From Candidatus Roseilinea mizusawaensis (GTDB taxonomy: Bacteria; Chloroflexota; Anaerolineae; J036; Brachytrichaceae): a stretch of DNA of 64,000 nucleotides. The stretch covers positions 62,001 to 126,000 of the forward strand of contig JAEANN010000046.1 of assembly GCA_016841965.1 (NCBI GenBank), written 5' to 3'. The translations under genes were made by a program, and so were the position numbers. This document shows, piece after piece, positions 15,956 to 26,600 of the stretch. Each line of letters begins with the position of its first letter. Position 1 is the stretch's first letter. The notes beneath the pieces were generated by a model. That model saw only the letters and a program-made list of their open reading frames with translations, was not told the DNA's origin and did no database searches.

Positions 15956-18277
15956 TCACAGATCGCGCAGGGCCGGATGGTCGAGCCGTTGCCGGAGCGC
16001 CGCCCATGCTTCTCGTGCAAATGGCTGGTCGAGATCGGGCACAAAACCAAAGTCGAGGTACAGCTTGATGGCTCCGACGCGGCCGGTGCTGGTGTCGAGC
16101 ATGGCGCGCGCGTGCCAGCGCGCCAGTTGTCTGAGGGTGAAACTCAAGCCGGCTTTTGCCAGTCCCTTGCCCTGATGCGCCCGGCGCGTTGCAACCCAAT
16201 GCACGCGGCCCCAGTCCTGCCCTTTGAAGTCGCGGCTGTACCACGCGCTGATCGTACCCACGGCGCATCCATCCGGCCCGACAATCAGGTAGCAGCGCCG
16301 TCCGATCGCGCTTGGGTCGTTGCCAAACTCACGCTCGAATAGGCCCGGCTCGACCGTGAAGAATGGTTCGGCATCGCGCTGGATGTCCTCCCACAGCCCC
16401 CCTTCGTTGGCGCGCATAGCCCGGATGCCATAGCCATCTGGAAATGCAACCTCTGGAATATCGTTCAAGTGAGGCCGCACCATCACGACCGGCGCGTTGT
16501 CCAGGTTTGGCGCGCCGCGCGGCGGGAATGTCCGCCCATACAGCCTGGCTATGCTGTGCAGGGCGCGTTTGGCCCGCCGATCGCGCGTGACGATCCCAAA
16601 GGGGCTGATCGTCATGTAGTTCAAAAAAGTTTCTTCAGGCCACGGGTGATCGGCGTAGCACCAGATGGTCATACCGCACACATATGGCTTCTCGAATGCT
16701 TGGGCTTCTGTGCGGATGGCGTCGTCCTGCGCGTCTTCGCCCACCCCGTTGTTTGCGATGCCATGCAACGCGGGATAGCCGAACGCGGTGATGAGAATTG
16801 GCTTGTCTGGATACAGGCGATGCAATGTGTCGAGATGTTCGTTCCACCAGCGCGCCGATGCAGCAAAGTCATCATCGGGATTGCACCCCCAACCACGTCT
16901 GCTCCAACTTGGGTAGCCGTTCACACATATCACGTCGTCTGCATCGAAAGCCGGCGTTGTTGTCCAGTGATTGGACATGTGGGTGGCCAGCCGCGAGCGA
17001 TCAAGGTGGTGCGCCAATTCAACCAGCGCGGCGTTGTCGGCTGAGACCTCTGGGCGTTGCTCATGCGTCTCGTTGCTCACATTCCAAAAGATGATCGACG
17101 GGTGGTTGACATCACGCGCGATCATCTCGCCCAACTGCCGGCGCGCAGCGTCCAGTTTGACAGAGGCCGGCTGATCGCCATCTGTATCGCCGTTCCACCA
17201 GTAGAGTGGGATTTCGCTCATTACCAGCAGGCCGATCTCGTCGCACAAGTCCAGCTCGCTGGGGTGATGGGGATAGCGGCACAGACGAACGAAGTTCGCC
17301 CCCAGTTGCTTGATGTGTTGCAGGTCACGCCTGGTTTGTTCAGGGTCGGGCGCCATACCGGCCCGCGCGGTGTCTTCGTGCCGGTTGAAACCGCGCAAAC
17401 GAATTGGTTCGCCGTTCAGCACCAGTTGATGCCCCACACGTTCGATCGTCCGAAAGCCGATCCGCAGGCTGATCTCGTCGAAGCCGGCCTCATGCGCAAG
17501 CCCAAACGCGGCTGTGTACAGGGTCGGAGAATCTGGCGACCATGGCATGACGTGCGGCGCGATGCCCACGATGGTCAGCCTTGCGGCATCGTGCGCGTCC
17601 ACGCTGGCTGGGTGGGCGGCGCTGGAAAAGACTGCCCTGCCGCTCGCGTCCAGGATTGCCAGGGCTACGCCGGCCTCGCACCCTTCACCTGTGTCATTGA
17701 CAACAGTCACGCGCGCTTCGAACACACCGGTGGCTTCTGCCACAATTACCGGGTGCTCAAGTCGGATGAGCGGTCGGCAATCCAGCATCACTTCGCGCAG
17801 GATGCCGCCAAAGGGGCGCCAACCACGCTCTTTGCCTGGCACTTCACCACGGCGGCGCGTGTTGTCTGCCCGCACTACCAGCGTATTTAGGCCAGGTTGC
17901 AGCAATTGCGCCACCGGCAATTCGAATCTCAGGAAGCCGCCGACGTGGCTGCCGGCCGGCTGTCCATTTACCCATACCTGCGCCTGGTCGTTCACCCCTT
18001 CGAACCGCAGACTGAGATGCTGTGATGCGCATTCTTCCGCCAACTCAAAATCGCAGCGGAACCAGCCAATGCCTTGGTATCCGCGCAGTTCGGGCAAGCA
18101 GTCATCGAATGCCGTGGGGATGCTCACCTCGCGCCAGAAGCGTATGTCACATGTCGGTTGAGGATAGCCCATGCGTTCTCCGTTTCCAAACACATCAGGT
18201 TGGAAGCGCCATATCCCGCTGGTTAGATCGATGCTGTGCCGCGCATTATTTGTATGTGCGCCCGTGATATGCTCCAT
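15956..18277 (-). CDS. GH2 glycosidase-like protein fused to GNAT acetyltransferase; nucleophile position is Ala
   Basis: A 773-residue fusion. Residues 15-165 are the GH2 sugar-binding jelly roll (W-F-R-C-D-F, G-V-N-D-Q-A-Q-V-W-V-N-G), about 175-275 the immunoglobulin-like domain, and about 285-590 the TIM barrel with R-L-R-G-F-N-R-H-E-D. The acid/base Glu is kept (W-N-V-S-N-E, Glu403), but the nucleophile motif that is normally T-E-F/Y-G reads T-A-F-G, with Ala498 (codon GCG at 16784-16786). From about 598 on is a GNAT fold with the acetyl-CoA loop H-Q-G-K-G-L-A. The fusion joint has a Met-Val-Arg-Pro that looks like the start of a stand-alone GNAT. The start at 18277 has AGGAG upstream. 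Divergent from the ptsI-like gene. Confidence 0.85.
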   Translation of the reverse strand: MEHITGAHTNNARHSIDLTSGIWRFQPDVFGNGERMGYPQPTCDIRFWREVSIPTAFDDCLPELRGYQGIGWFRCDFELAEECASQHLSLRFEGVNDQAQVWVNGQPAGSHVGGFLRFELPVAQLLQPGLNTLVVRADNTRRRGEVPGKERGWRPFGGILREVMLDCRPLIRLEHPVIVAEATGVFEARVTVVNDTGEGCEAGVALAILDASGRAVFSSAAHPASVDAHDAARLTIVGIAPHVMPWSPDSPTLYTAAFGLAHEAGFDEISLRIGFRTIERVGHQLVLNGEPIRLRGFNRHEDTARAGMAPDPEQTRRDLQHIKQLGANFVRLCRYPHHPSELDLCDEIGLLVMSEIPLYWWNGDTDGDQPASVKLDAARRQLGEMIARDVNHPSIIFWNVSNETHEQRPEVSADNAALVELAHHLDRSRLATHMSNHWTTTPAFDADDVICVNGYPSWSRRGWGCNPDDDFAASARWWNEHLDTLHRLYPDKPILITAFGYPALHGIANNGVGEDAQDDAIRTEAQAFEKPYVCGMTIWCYADHPWPEETFLNYMTISPFGIVTRDRRAKRALHSIARLYGRTFPPRGAPNLDNAPVVMVRPHLNDIPEVAFPDGYGIRAMRANEGGLWEDIQRDAEPFFTVEPGLFEREFGNDPSAIGRRCYLIVGPDGCAVGTISAWYSRDFKGQDWGRVHWVATRRAHQGKGLAKAGLSFTLRQLARWHARAMLDTSTGRVGAIKLYLDFGFVPDLDQPFAREAWAALRQRLDHPALRDL

Positions 18278-18320
18278 ATCTCGTTGTTCTCCTGTCGGGC
18301 CGTGGCCGGGTGGTAGACAG

Positions 18321-20585
18321 ATGATAATGCCGCTGAGAAGATATCATGCGAGCCGAGAGGCCGCTGACCGTGACCCGTTGCCGGCCTTGCCGGTGCATGA
18401 GACCACTCCTTCGTGCGGCGTGGCGGCCGATGTGTCAGCCGGCCAGATTGTGGTCATACTGGAGAATGCGCAGGGGTTGCATCTCCGGCCGGCAGCGCGA
18501 TTTGTGCAAACAGCGGCGCGCTTCGGTGCGACCGTCACAGTGCGCAAACTCGCGGCGGATGGCAATCCAACAGGCGTTGTTGCGTCGGCGCGCAGTGTCA
18601 ACCAACTGGCTATGCTGGGCGCGCAACGTGGCGATCGGCTGCTCATCCAGGCGCACGGCGCCCAGGCGGGCCAGGCATTGCAAGCACTTCGTGAACTGGT
18701 AGACGCACACTTTGGCGAGCGCGACGCGATTGAGTCTGCGGATCGCGCTCCTGAAGCCGGCGCTGCTGATGCGCATCGCGCCGGCCTTGTAGCTGCGCCT
18801 GCGCCGCAGGTTGGCCCCGAACGCAGCCAAAGCGATGGAGCGCTGCTTGCGCTGCCGGTCTCGGAAGGTATTGCGATTGGTCTGGCTGTACGCGCACAGG
18901 TGCGCGCGCAGGCGTACCGGCCTGTCATCGCTGAAACAGCTCGGCCGGCTGATGCAGACGGGATCTGCGCGGATGCCGAGTTGCGCCGGTTGGATGATGC
19001 GCTTGCCCGCGCGCGATTCGACATCGATGCACGTCGCCAGCGCGTTGCCGCCGGCGTAGATGAACAAAGCGCTGCCATCTTCGACGCCCAGCGGCTGATT
19101 CTCGATGATGAGATGTTGGTTGGCCGCGCACAGCGCTGGATCCGCGAAGCGCAGATGGGCGCGACGCAGGCGTGGCATCGCGCAGTGGAGGAGTTGGCCG
19201 ATGCGTACCGTACCCTGCCCGACGCATACATGCGACAGCGCGCCGCCGATGTGCGCGATGTGGGGGCGCAGGTGTTGGCGTATCTTGGCGAGATCGATCA
19301 ACCTGGCGTAACGATGCCTGCCGACCAGCCGGTCATTCTCCTGGGGCAAGATTTCACGCCGACGCAAGTGGCGCAACTTGACCTGCAACACGTGGCCGGC
19401 CTGGTGAGCGCGGGCGGCAGCCAAGATTCGCACGCTGCTATTCTCATGCGCGCGCTGGGCGTGCCGGCCGTAGCCGGCGCAGGCGCCCTCATCGATCAGA
19501 TCCCCGACGCGGCGCAGGTCGCTGTAGATGGATTTACCGGCTGCATCTGGATCGACCCCGCGCCAGAGCGGGTGGCCGAACTCGAAAGCCGCCGCGATGC
19601 CTGGCGCGAACAGCAGCGCCGACTGCGCGCAGCCGGCCAGGCCCTCACGACCACCCGCGACGGCGCGCGCATCGAAGTGGCCGCCAATCTGGGCAGCCTT
19701 GCCGACGCGCCGGCGGCCCTTGTCAACGGCGCCGAGGCGGTTGGCGTGCTGCGCACCGAGTTTCTGTATCTCACCCGCCACGAGCCGCCGGGGGAAGACG
19801 AACAGGTGGCGGCGCTGGCGCAGATTGGACGCATCCTGCAGGGCCGGCCGATCATTGCGCGCACGCTCGACGTGGGCGGCGACAAAGCGATTCCGTATCT
19901 GCCATTGCAGCCCGAAGCTAACCCTTTTCTCGGCGTGCGCGCCATCCGCCTGTTGCTGCGCCGGCGAGAGTTGTTCCTGACCCAACTGCGCGCCATACTG
20001 CGCGCCGGGGCCGAACACGATGTGCGTGTGCTATTGCCCATGATCTCACTGGTGGAAGAGATCGAACAGGCACAGGACTGCCTGGATGAGGCGCATCACA
20101 TGCTGATGGCCGACGGCTTGCCGCATCGCTGGCCGGCGGCGCTGGGCGTGATGGTCGAAACGCCGTCCGCCGCGTTGATGGCCGATGCCCTTGCGAGGCG
20201 GGTTGACTTTCTGAGCATCGGCACAAATGACCTCACCCAGTACACGCTGGCGGCAGAGCGCGGCAATGCCAACCTGGCCGCGTTTGCCGACGCGCTACAC
20301 CCGGCCGTTTTAAGGTTGATCAAAATAGTCGCCGATGCGGCGGCCCGGCATGGCAAGTGGGCCGGCGTGTGCGGCGAGATCGCCGCCGATCCGCTGGCCG
20401 TGCCGGTGTTGATCGGCCTCGGCGTGACCGAGTTGAGCTTGAATCCGGCCAGCATCGCAAACGTCAAAGCTGTGGTGCGCGCACTGGACACGCGCCAGGC
20501 CGGCCGGCTGGCCGATCAAGCCTTGCAGCAAGAGACGGCTCAAGCTGTGCGCCAACTGGCCGCGCAGTTTCTTGAAAGTTTGTAA
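18321..20585 (+). CDS. HPr-Enzyme I fusion of the phosphotransferase system
   Basis: A 754-residue phosphotransferase. An HPr domain (about 42-130) has the phospho-acceptor His54 in Q-G-L-H-L-R-P-A-A and a Ser at the place of the regulatory serine (A-R-S-V-N-Q-L). After an Ala-rich linker comes Enzyme I, with the active-site His371 in G-G-S-Q-D-S-H-A-A-I, the PEP-binding barrel (L-R-T-E-F-L-Y, G-G-D-K, V-M-V-E-T-P, G-T-N-D-L-T-Q-Y) and the C-terminal V-C-G-E. There is no EIIA domain, which distinguishes it from FruB/FPr and DhaM. No sugar permease is in the window, so the acceptor (for example a dihydroxyacetone kinase system) is unknown. ATG 18321 and 18327 are both possible. Confidence 0.88.
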   Translation: MIMPLRRYHASREAADRDPLPALPVHETTPSCGVAADVSAGQIVVILENAQGLHLRPAARFVQTAARFGATVTVRKLAADGNPTGVVASARSVNQLAMLGAQRGDRLLIQAHGAQAGQALQALRELVDAHFGERDAIESADRAPEAGAADAHRAGLVAAPAPQVGPERSQSDGALLALPVSEGIAIGLAVRAQVRAQAYRPVIAETARPADADGICADAELRRLDDALARARFDIDARRQRVAAGVDEQSAAIFDAQRLILDDEMLVGRAQRWIREAQMGATQAWHRAVEELADAYRTLPDAYMRQRAADVRDVGAQVLAYLGEIDQPGVTMPADQPVILLGQDFTPTQVAQLDLQHVAGLVSAGGSQDSHAAILMRALGVPAVAGAGALIDQIPDAAQVAVDGFTGCIWIDPAPERVAELESRRDAWREQQRRLRAAGQALTTTRDGARIEVAANLGSLADAPAALVNGAEAVGVLRTEFLYLTRHEPPGEDEQVAALAQIGRILQGRPIIARTLDVGGDKAIPYLPLQPEANPFLGVRAIRLLLRRRELFLTQLRAILRAGAEHDVRVLLPMISLVEEIEQAQDCLDEAHHMLMADGLPHRWPAALGVMVETPSAALMADALARRVDFLSIGTNDLTQYTLAAERGNANLAAFADALHPAVLRLIKIVADAAARHGKWAGVCGEIAADPLAVPVLIGLGVTELSLNPASIANVKAVVRALDTRQAGRLADQALQQETAQAVRQLAAQFLESL

Positions 20586-20600
20586 GAATCACGCATGGTG

Positions 20601-20614
20601 CAAGATTAATCTTG
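20601..20614. promoter_or_regulatory. 14-bp perfect AT-rich palindrome upstream of the M16 protease
   Basis: CAAGATTAATCTTG is perfectly self-complementary and lies in the 51-bp gap between the HPr-EI gene and the protease gene, 22 bases before the start codon. It stands out in a GC-rich region and is of operator size. Binding by any regulator is inference. Confidence 0.4.
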
Positions 20615-20636
20615 TGTCATCTAAGGAGTGGCTTTC

Positions 20637-23582
20637 ATGTCAGAGAACCAACAACATGGCTTTCAGTTGGTGGAAGAGCGCGTCATTGCGGAGATGAACG
20701 CGACGGCGCGTTTGTATCGCCACATCAAGACCGGCGCACGTTTATTATCTGTGATCAACGACGATGAGAATAAAGTGTTCGGCATTGCGTTCGCCACGCC
20801 GCCCGAAGACTCGACCGGCCTGCCGCACATTCTGGAGCACTCGGTGCTGTGCGGCTCGCGCAAGTACCCGGTCAAAGAGCCGTTCGTCGAGCTGATGAAA
20901 GGATCGTTGAACACCTTTCTGAATGCTTTCACCTATCCCGACAAGACTTGCTACCCGGTTGCCAGCCAGAACCTGCAAGATTTCTACAACTTGATCGACG
21001 TGTACCTCGATGCAGTGTTCTATCCGCGTATCACGCCAGACACGCTGCGACAAGAAGGCTGGCACTACGAACTAGACACGCCCAACGCGCCGCTGACATT
21101 CAAGGGCGTGGTGTTCAACGAGATGAAAGGCGCGTATTCGTCGCCGGACAATTTGCTCGGTCGCTACTCGCAGCAGTCTCTCTTCCCTGACAACGCTTAT
21201 GGCCTCGATTCAGGCGGCGATCCCCAGCGCATCCCTGACCTGACCTATGAGCAGTTCAAGCGCTATCACGAGAGGCACTATCACCCCTCGAACGCCTGGA
21301 TTGTTTTTTACGGCGATGACGACCCGACCATGCGGCTACAAATTTTGGACGCCTATCTGAAAGATTTCGAGCCGCTGACTGCGCTGCCGCGCATTGCGTT
21401 GCAGCCCCCCTTTGGCGAGACGCGCCGCTTTGAGTATGGCTACGATGCCGGCGTAGACGCCGGCGTAGACGCCGGCGCAGATGGCCCGGCGCGCAAGAGT
21501 TACTTCACGCTCAACTGGATGCTCAGCGAGGCGACCGACGATGAAACTGTGCTGGCGCTGCAAATCTTGTCGCACATTTTGTTGGGCGCGCCGGCCTCGC
21601 CGTTGCGCAAGGCGCTTATCGACTCGGGCCTGGGTGAGAATCTGGCCGGCGGCGGCCTGGAAGAAGACTTGCGCCAGATGATGTTCTCAACTGGCTTGAA
21701 GGGCATTCAGGCGCAAGACGCGCAGAAAGTGGAGGAGCTGATTCTACGCACGCTCGAACAGCTTGCCGAAGCCGGCATCGAGCGCGACATGATCGAAGCG
21801 TCCCTAAACACGATCGAGTTTGCGCTGCGCGAGAACAACACCGGCGGCTTCCCGCGCGGCATTGCGCTCATGCTGCGCGCGCTGGCGAGCTGGCTGTATG
21901 GCGGCGATCCGCTCTCGCGGCTGGCCTTTGAAGCGCCGCTCAACGCTATCAAAGCCAAATGGCAGGCCGATCCGCATTACTTTGAGCGCCTGGTCCGGCA
22001 ATATCTGTTGCAAAACCCGCATCGCGCCAGTGTGCTGCTCAAGCCCGAAGCGGGACTGGGGCAGCGCCAAGCTGCCGAGGAGCAGGCTCGCCTGGAGCGC
22101 GCCCGCGCTGCAATGAGCGAAGCAGACCTCAAGCGCATCATGGATGAGGCGCAAGCGTTGAAGCGCCGGCAAGAAACCCCTGATCCGCCCGAGGCGCTGG
22201 CGACTATTCCCACCCTGAAGTTGAGCGACCTGGATCGCAAGAACAAAGTGATTCCCCTGGCGGTGTCGCGGGCAGCCGGCGCGCAGGTGTTGTATCACGA
22301 CTTGTTCACCAATGGCATTGTGTATCTGGATGTCGGCTTCGACTTGCGCGCATTGCCGCAGCAGTATCTGCCCTATGTGCCGTTGTTTGGCCGCGCGCTG
22401 TTGGAGATGGGCACTGCACGCGAGGATTTCGTCAAGCTGTCGCAACGTATTGGACGCAAGACCGGCGGCATTCGCTCTGCCACGTTGTCCAGCGCCATTC
22501 GCGCAACGGGCGACGCAGCAACCTGGCTATTCCTGCGCAGCAAGGCGACGACGGCGCAGGCGCAGGACGCACTCGATATTCTGCGCGATGTATTGTTGAC
22601 GGCCCGCCTCGACAACCGTGAGCGCTTTCGTCAGATCGTGCTCGAGGACAAGGCCAGCCGCGAGTCGGGGTTGACGCCGGGCGGGCACATCATGGTCAAT
22701 CGCCGGCTGCGCGCGCGTTTCAGCCGCGCCGACTGGGTTGCCGAGCAGATGAGTGGCGTGGATGGGTTGTTGTTTGTGCGCAGGCTGGCCGAGCGCATCG
22801 ATCAAGACTGGCCATCGGTGCAGGCGGATCTGGAGGAGATGCGCCGGCTGTTGGTCAATCGCAACGCCATGATCTGCAATGTGACGCTGGATGCCTCTGC
22901 GTACCGCGCCTTCGAGCCGGCGCTAACAGCGTTCATCGAACAGATGCCGGCTGCTTCGCTCGATCCTGCTGTCTGGCAGCCGGTCACGCCGGCCGGCCCC
23001 GAAGCGCTGATGATCCCGGCGCAGGTCAACTTTGTGGGCAAAGGCGCCAATCTATACAAACTGGGCTATCGCCTGCATGGATCGGCGTTGGTTGTCACGC
23101 ACTACCTCAGCACAACATGGCTGTGGGATCGCGTGCGGGTGCAGGGCGGCGCCTATGGTGGGTTCAGCGTGTTCGACCATCGCTCGGGCGTGTTCACCTA
23201 TCTGTCCTACCGCGACCCCAATCTGCTGGGCACGCTGGCGAACTACGATGGCGCGGCCCGCTTTTTGCGCGACCTTGATCTATCCGAAGACGAATTGACC
23301 AAAGCCATCATCGGCGTGATCGGCGATCTCGATACGTATATGTTGCCGGACGCGAAAGGCTACACTTCGATGATGCGCTGGTTGGCCGGTGACACCGAAG
23401 AAAGCCGGCAGCAGTTGCGCGACGAAGTGTTATCCACCACAGCCGCTGACTTCAAAGCGTTTGCCGATGCTCTGGAGCAAGTGCAGCGCAAGGGGGAGAT
23501 CGTCGTCATGGGATCCGACAGGGCTGTGGCCGAGGCAAATGCGCACATGCCGCGCCAATTCGAAGTGCTGAGGGTTCTGTAG
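20637..23582 (+). CDS. M16C-family zinc metalloprotease (presequence protease type)
   Basis: A 981-residue insulinase-like enzyme. The inverted zinc motif H-x-x-E-H is at 64-68 (H-I-L-E-H), and the third ligand region F-N-E-M-K-G-A-Y appears about 95 residues on. Length, the L-C-G-S-R-K-Y-P-V-K-E-P-F block and the late R-V-Q-G-G-A-Y-G-G segment fit the M16C (PreP/Cym1) group, which degrades small peptides in a closed chamber made of two halves. ATG 20637 follows AAGGAG at 8 bases. A 12-bp repeat inserts D-A-G-V three times at about residue 270. No signal peptide, so cytosolic. Possibly co-transcribed with the HPr-EI gene 51 bases upstream. Confidence 0.9.
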   Translation: MSENQQHGFQLVEERVIAEMNATARLYRHIKTGARLLSVINDDENKVFGIAFATPPEDSTGLPHILEHSVLCGSRKYPVKEPFVELMKGSLNTFLNAFTYPDKTCYPVASQNLQDFYNLIDVYLDAVFYPRITPDTLRQEGWHYELDTPNAPLTFKGVVFNEMKGAYSSPDNLLGRYSQQSLFPDNAYGLDSGGDPQRIPDLTYEQFKRYHERHYHPSNAWIVFYGDDDPTMRLQILDAYLKDFEPLTALPRIALQPPFGETRRFEYGYDAGVDAGVDAGADGPARKSYFTLNWMLSEATDDETVLALQILSHILLGAPASPLRKALIDSGLGENLAGGGLEEDLRQMMFSTGLKGIQAQDAQKVEELILRTLEQLAEAGIERDMIEASLNTIEFALRENNTGGFPRGIALMLRALASWLYGGDPLSRLAFEAPLNAIKAKWQADPHYFERLVRQYLLQNPHRASVLLKPEAGLGQRQAAEEQARLERARAAMSEADLKRIMDEAQALKRRQETPDPPEALATIPTLKLSDLDRKNKVIPLAVSRAAGAQVLYHDLFTNGIVYLDVGFDLRALPQQYLPYVPLFGRALLEMGTAREDFVKLSQRIGRKTGGIRSATLSSAIRATGDAATWLFLRSKATTAQAQDALDILRDVLLTARLDNRERFRQIVLEDKASRESGLTPGGHIMVNRRLRARFSRADWVAEQMSGVDGLLFVRRLAERIDQDWPSVQADLEEMRRLLVNRNAMICNVTLDASAYRAFEPALTAFIEQMPAASLDPAVWQPVTPAGPEALMIPAQVNFVGKGANLYKLGYRLHGSALVVTHYLSTTWLWDRVRVQGGAYGGFSVFDHRSGVFTYLSYRDPNLLGTLANYDGAARFLRDLDLSEDELTKAIIGVIGDLDTYMLPDAKGYTSMMRWLAGDTEESRQQLRDEVLSTTAADFKAFADALEQVQRKGEIVVMGSDRAVAEANAHMPRQFEVLRVL
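21442..21477 (+). repeat. Three 12-bp in-frame repeats in the M16 protease
   Basis: Units GATGCCGGCGTA, GACGCCGGCGTA and GACGCCGGCGCA encode D-A-G-V, D-A-G-V, D-A-G-A at a loop of the protease. The unit contains the hexamer GCCGGC. Confidence 0.85.
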
Positions 23583-23644
23583 CCTTTCGTGGCGCGTCGT
23601 GGAGGCGCGCGCCGGCTCTAAACGGTGTGTGCCGACGATTCTGC

Positions 23645-26600
23645 TCATCGCATGGTCTTGCTAACCAAGAATTGCAGAATTTGACCGTTAGCGGCGTCGG
23701 TGACAAGCAAGACATCGCCATTGACCGTCAGGCCGGTGGGCAGGCTGCCCTGGGGTGTGGTGAGGTTGGCTTCGATCTGCTCGCCGGCCAGCGTATAGGC
23801 CAGTACTTCGCCTGTGCGCGGGCTGCTCACGTACAGCGTGTTGCCGCTGATGGCCAGGAAAGGCTTGTGATCGACTGCCTGAAGGTCTGTGGCCTCCATC
23901 GTCAGCCACGAATTGATCGGCCACGCCCGCAAAAACTTGAACGCGCTGTCGAAGACCTGGATGCGCCTGTTCCAGGTATCGGCCACGTAGATATTGCCGG
24001 CGGCGTCGATGGCCAGCCCGACCGGCTCGTTGAACTCGCCGTTTCCTGCGCCCTCGCGGCCAAATTGCGCCAGGAAATTGCCCTCGCTGTCAAAGACCTG
24101 CACACGCTTGTTGCCGGTGTCGGTCACCAGCAGCCGGTTCTTCCGATCGATCACAATGGCGCGCGGGCCGAAGAAAGTGGTGTCGCGTCCAGAACCGTTT
24201 GCGGTGCTGACGCCCGGCCGGCCCCACGCAAACAGGAAGTTGCCGGCGCGGTCAAATTTCTGGATGCGGTGATTGAATGTGTCGGCCACGTAGATGTTCC
24301 CGTTGCTGTCGATGGCGACGCCCCACGCGTCGTTAAAGCGCCCCGGCCCTCCACCCAGACCGCCCCATGCCGTCTGAACGATGTTGTCGGCGTTGAGAAC
24401 GAACAGCCGGTTGGCCTTGCGGTCGATCACCAAACGATCGCCGTTAGCGGCGACCGCGATGCCGGTTGGGTTTTGCAGGCGCGGGAGGGGGGCGCTCAGC
24501 TCTGCGCCGCCGGCGCCTCCTGCCAGCGCGCCGGCCCGATAGTCCCACACCTGCGCCGCCAAGTCGTTGCGCAGATACAGGCTAAACCGATGCGCCGGCG
24601 ACCATGTGTCGGCGGTTAGCGTCGTCTTGTTGAAGACCTGCGAGTAGCGCGTGAAATCGCGATTGAAGATGATGTCCCACAGCGCGGCGCGCGCCTGTGG
24701 GTTGAAGAGCGAATACGAGATGCGCTCCCATGTCAGGTCGAAGTAGTCTTGCATTGGCCACCACACCAGCGTGTAGTGGAAACGGCTGTAGTTTTCCAGC
24801 AACTGTGGCTCGATCTCATTGCGTTTGGGGTGCTGGTCGCTGATCAACATGGCATCCAGGTCCATGTAGTCCGCCGGCAAATCGTTGCCGATGAAGCGCG
24901 CGTTTGGGAACAAGCGCATGTACCAGCTCATCGGCCAACTGGTTTCACTGTCATAGCCAACCCTGATCCCATCGCCGCCCTTCAAGCGCTTCGACAGGTC
25001 TTCGAGCTGCTGAATAGCCAACTTTGTGCCCGGCGCGCCGTGCGCGTAAAACAGAAACTCGCGCGTGTAGTCATAGTTGATGTAGGTCACGGTGTAGGCG
25101 GTGCGCACCGTCAGGGCGACACCCAGGCAGAGCGCCGCCACCACGACCATGCGCCAGGCCCAGCGCCCGCACAAAAACCGCAGCGCCGCCAGCGCAGTGA
25201 TCAGCATCACGCCGCTCAGCCCGAACACGCCAAGCCATGCCAGCAGTCTGGCCGTGTCGCCCTCAGGGATGTCAAGACTGCCGATCAGCGATAGCAGCCT
25301 GATGACGAGAAGCACCGCCAGGCCGGCCAACGTCACCCCGCCCAGTTTGCTTGCCCCGTTCATCTGCCGCCAGTTCGGCCCGATTGCGCACATGATGCGC
25401 TCGACGAACCAGCCGGTGAGAAACGCCATGGGCAGCGCAATGTGCACGGTCAACCAGGGCATCTTTTCGCCGGCTGCGCTGAAAATCAGCAGCGCCGAAA
25501 TGCTCCACCAGCCGGCGAACACAGGCCATAGGTCGATTTGGGATTTTGGATTTTGGATTGTGGATTGTGTCGGCGGTTCGGGGTTGGCAATTGGTGATTG
25601 CGGCGCGTCGATGGTGTTCGATGGCCCAGCGGACTGAGGCGCGCGCAACAGGCCGGCCAATCCGCGCGCAGCCATCGTGATGAATGCGCCGGCTGCGCCG
25701 GCCACCACCAGGTACTCGTACAGCGGCACAAGCAACAGGTAGTAATACCAGGGCTGGCTGCCGCGCTGCACCGGATGTTGCGCCATCCAATACCCAAGCT
25801 GCCCGACAAAACCGGTGCCGATGCCCCCCACGTTGGTGAAGACGGTGGTGAACAGGGTCACCGTGATGACGCCAAACACGGCGATGATCAATAGCCACAG
25901 CCGCCAGTTCCACGTGACGCCGATGGCGATGCTGATGGCAGCCATGCCCACGCTGAGCGCCAGCATAGTCGTGATCACCTGTGTGTTCGTGCTCAGATTG
26001 CTCATCGAGCCAAGCAGCTCGACTGATACCAGCTCCTCGCCGGTGACGCGCGCCCACAGCGGGTTGAGCACGAGGAGCATAGCCGGCGCTGCCATGAACA
26101 TGGTCGTCGTCACCATCACTACGGCAGTGTTGAACCAGGGCGATTGGCTGCCTGCCATCGCCAGCCATTGCCCGAACCACAGCCGCAACAAGAAGGCGAC
26201 CAGCGCCGCCAGCGCCACGCCGGCCAGCGCGATCACCACGGCAAATACCATCAATTGCAGATTCAAAGACAACACCAGCGGTTCGATCTGCTGCACCACG
26301 CTGCCGATGCTCAGCGCCTGGGTCAGCAGGCGCGCCAGCGCCTCCATCGCCACGCAGACGATGAGCATGGCGACGGCCAGAAAGCCGGCATAGCCAACAG
26401 CCGTCCACACATCTTGCATCCGCCTGCGCATGACATAGAACTCGCGCAGCGCGACTACGCCTGCAAATGCCGTAATCCAGGCCACAGTGAGGAAGGACGT
26501 GGATTTGTCTGTGGCGTGAAAGGCCAGCGTCGCCGTCAGCGCAATGAGCCAGCCGGCGCGACGGGTCTCGATGTAGCGCCATATGAATAGAACGGTTAAC

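Noticed and set aside
23583-23644. Terminator between the M16 and Agl23-like genes
   Set aside because: The convergent gap was searched, but no stem longer than five pairs with a T tract was found.
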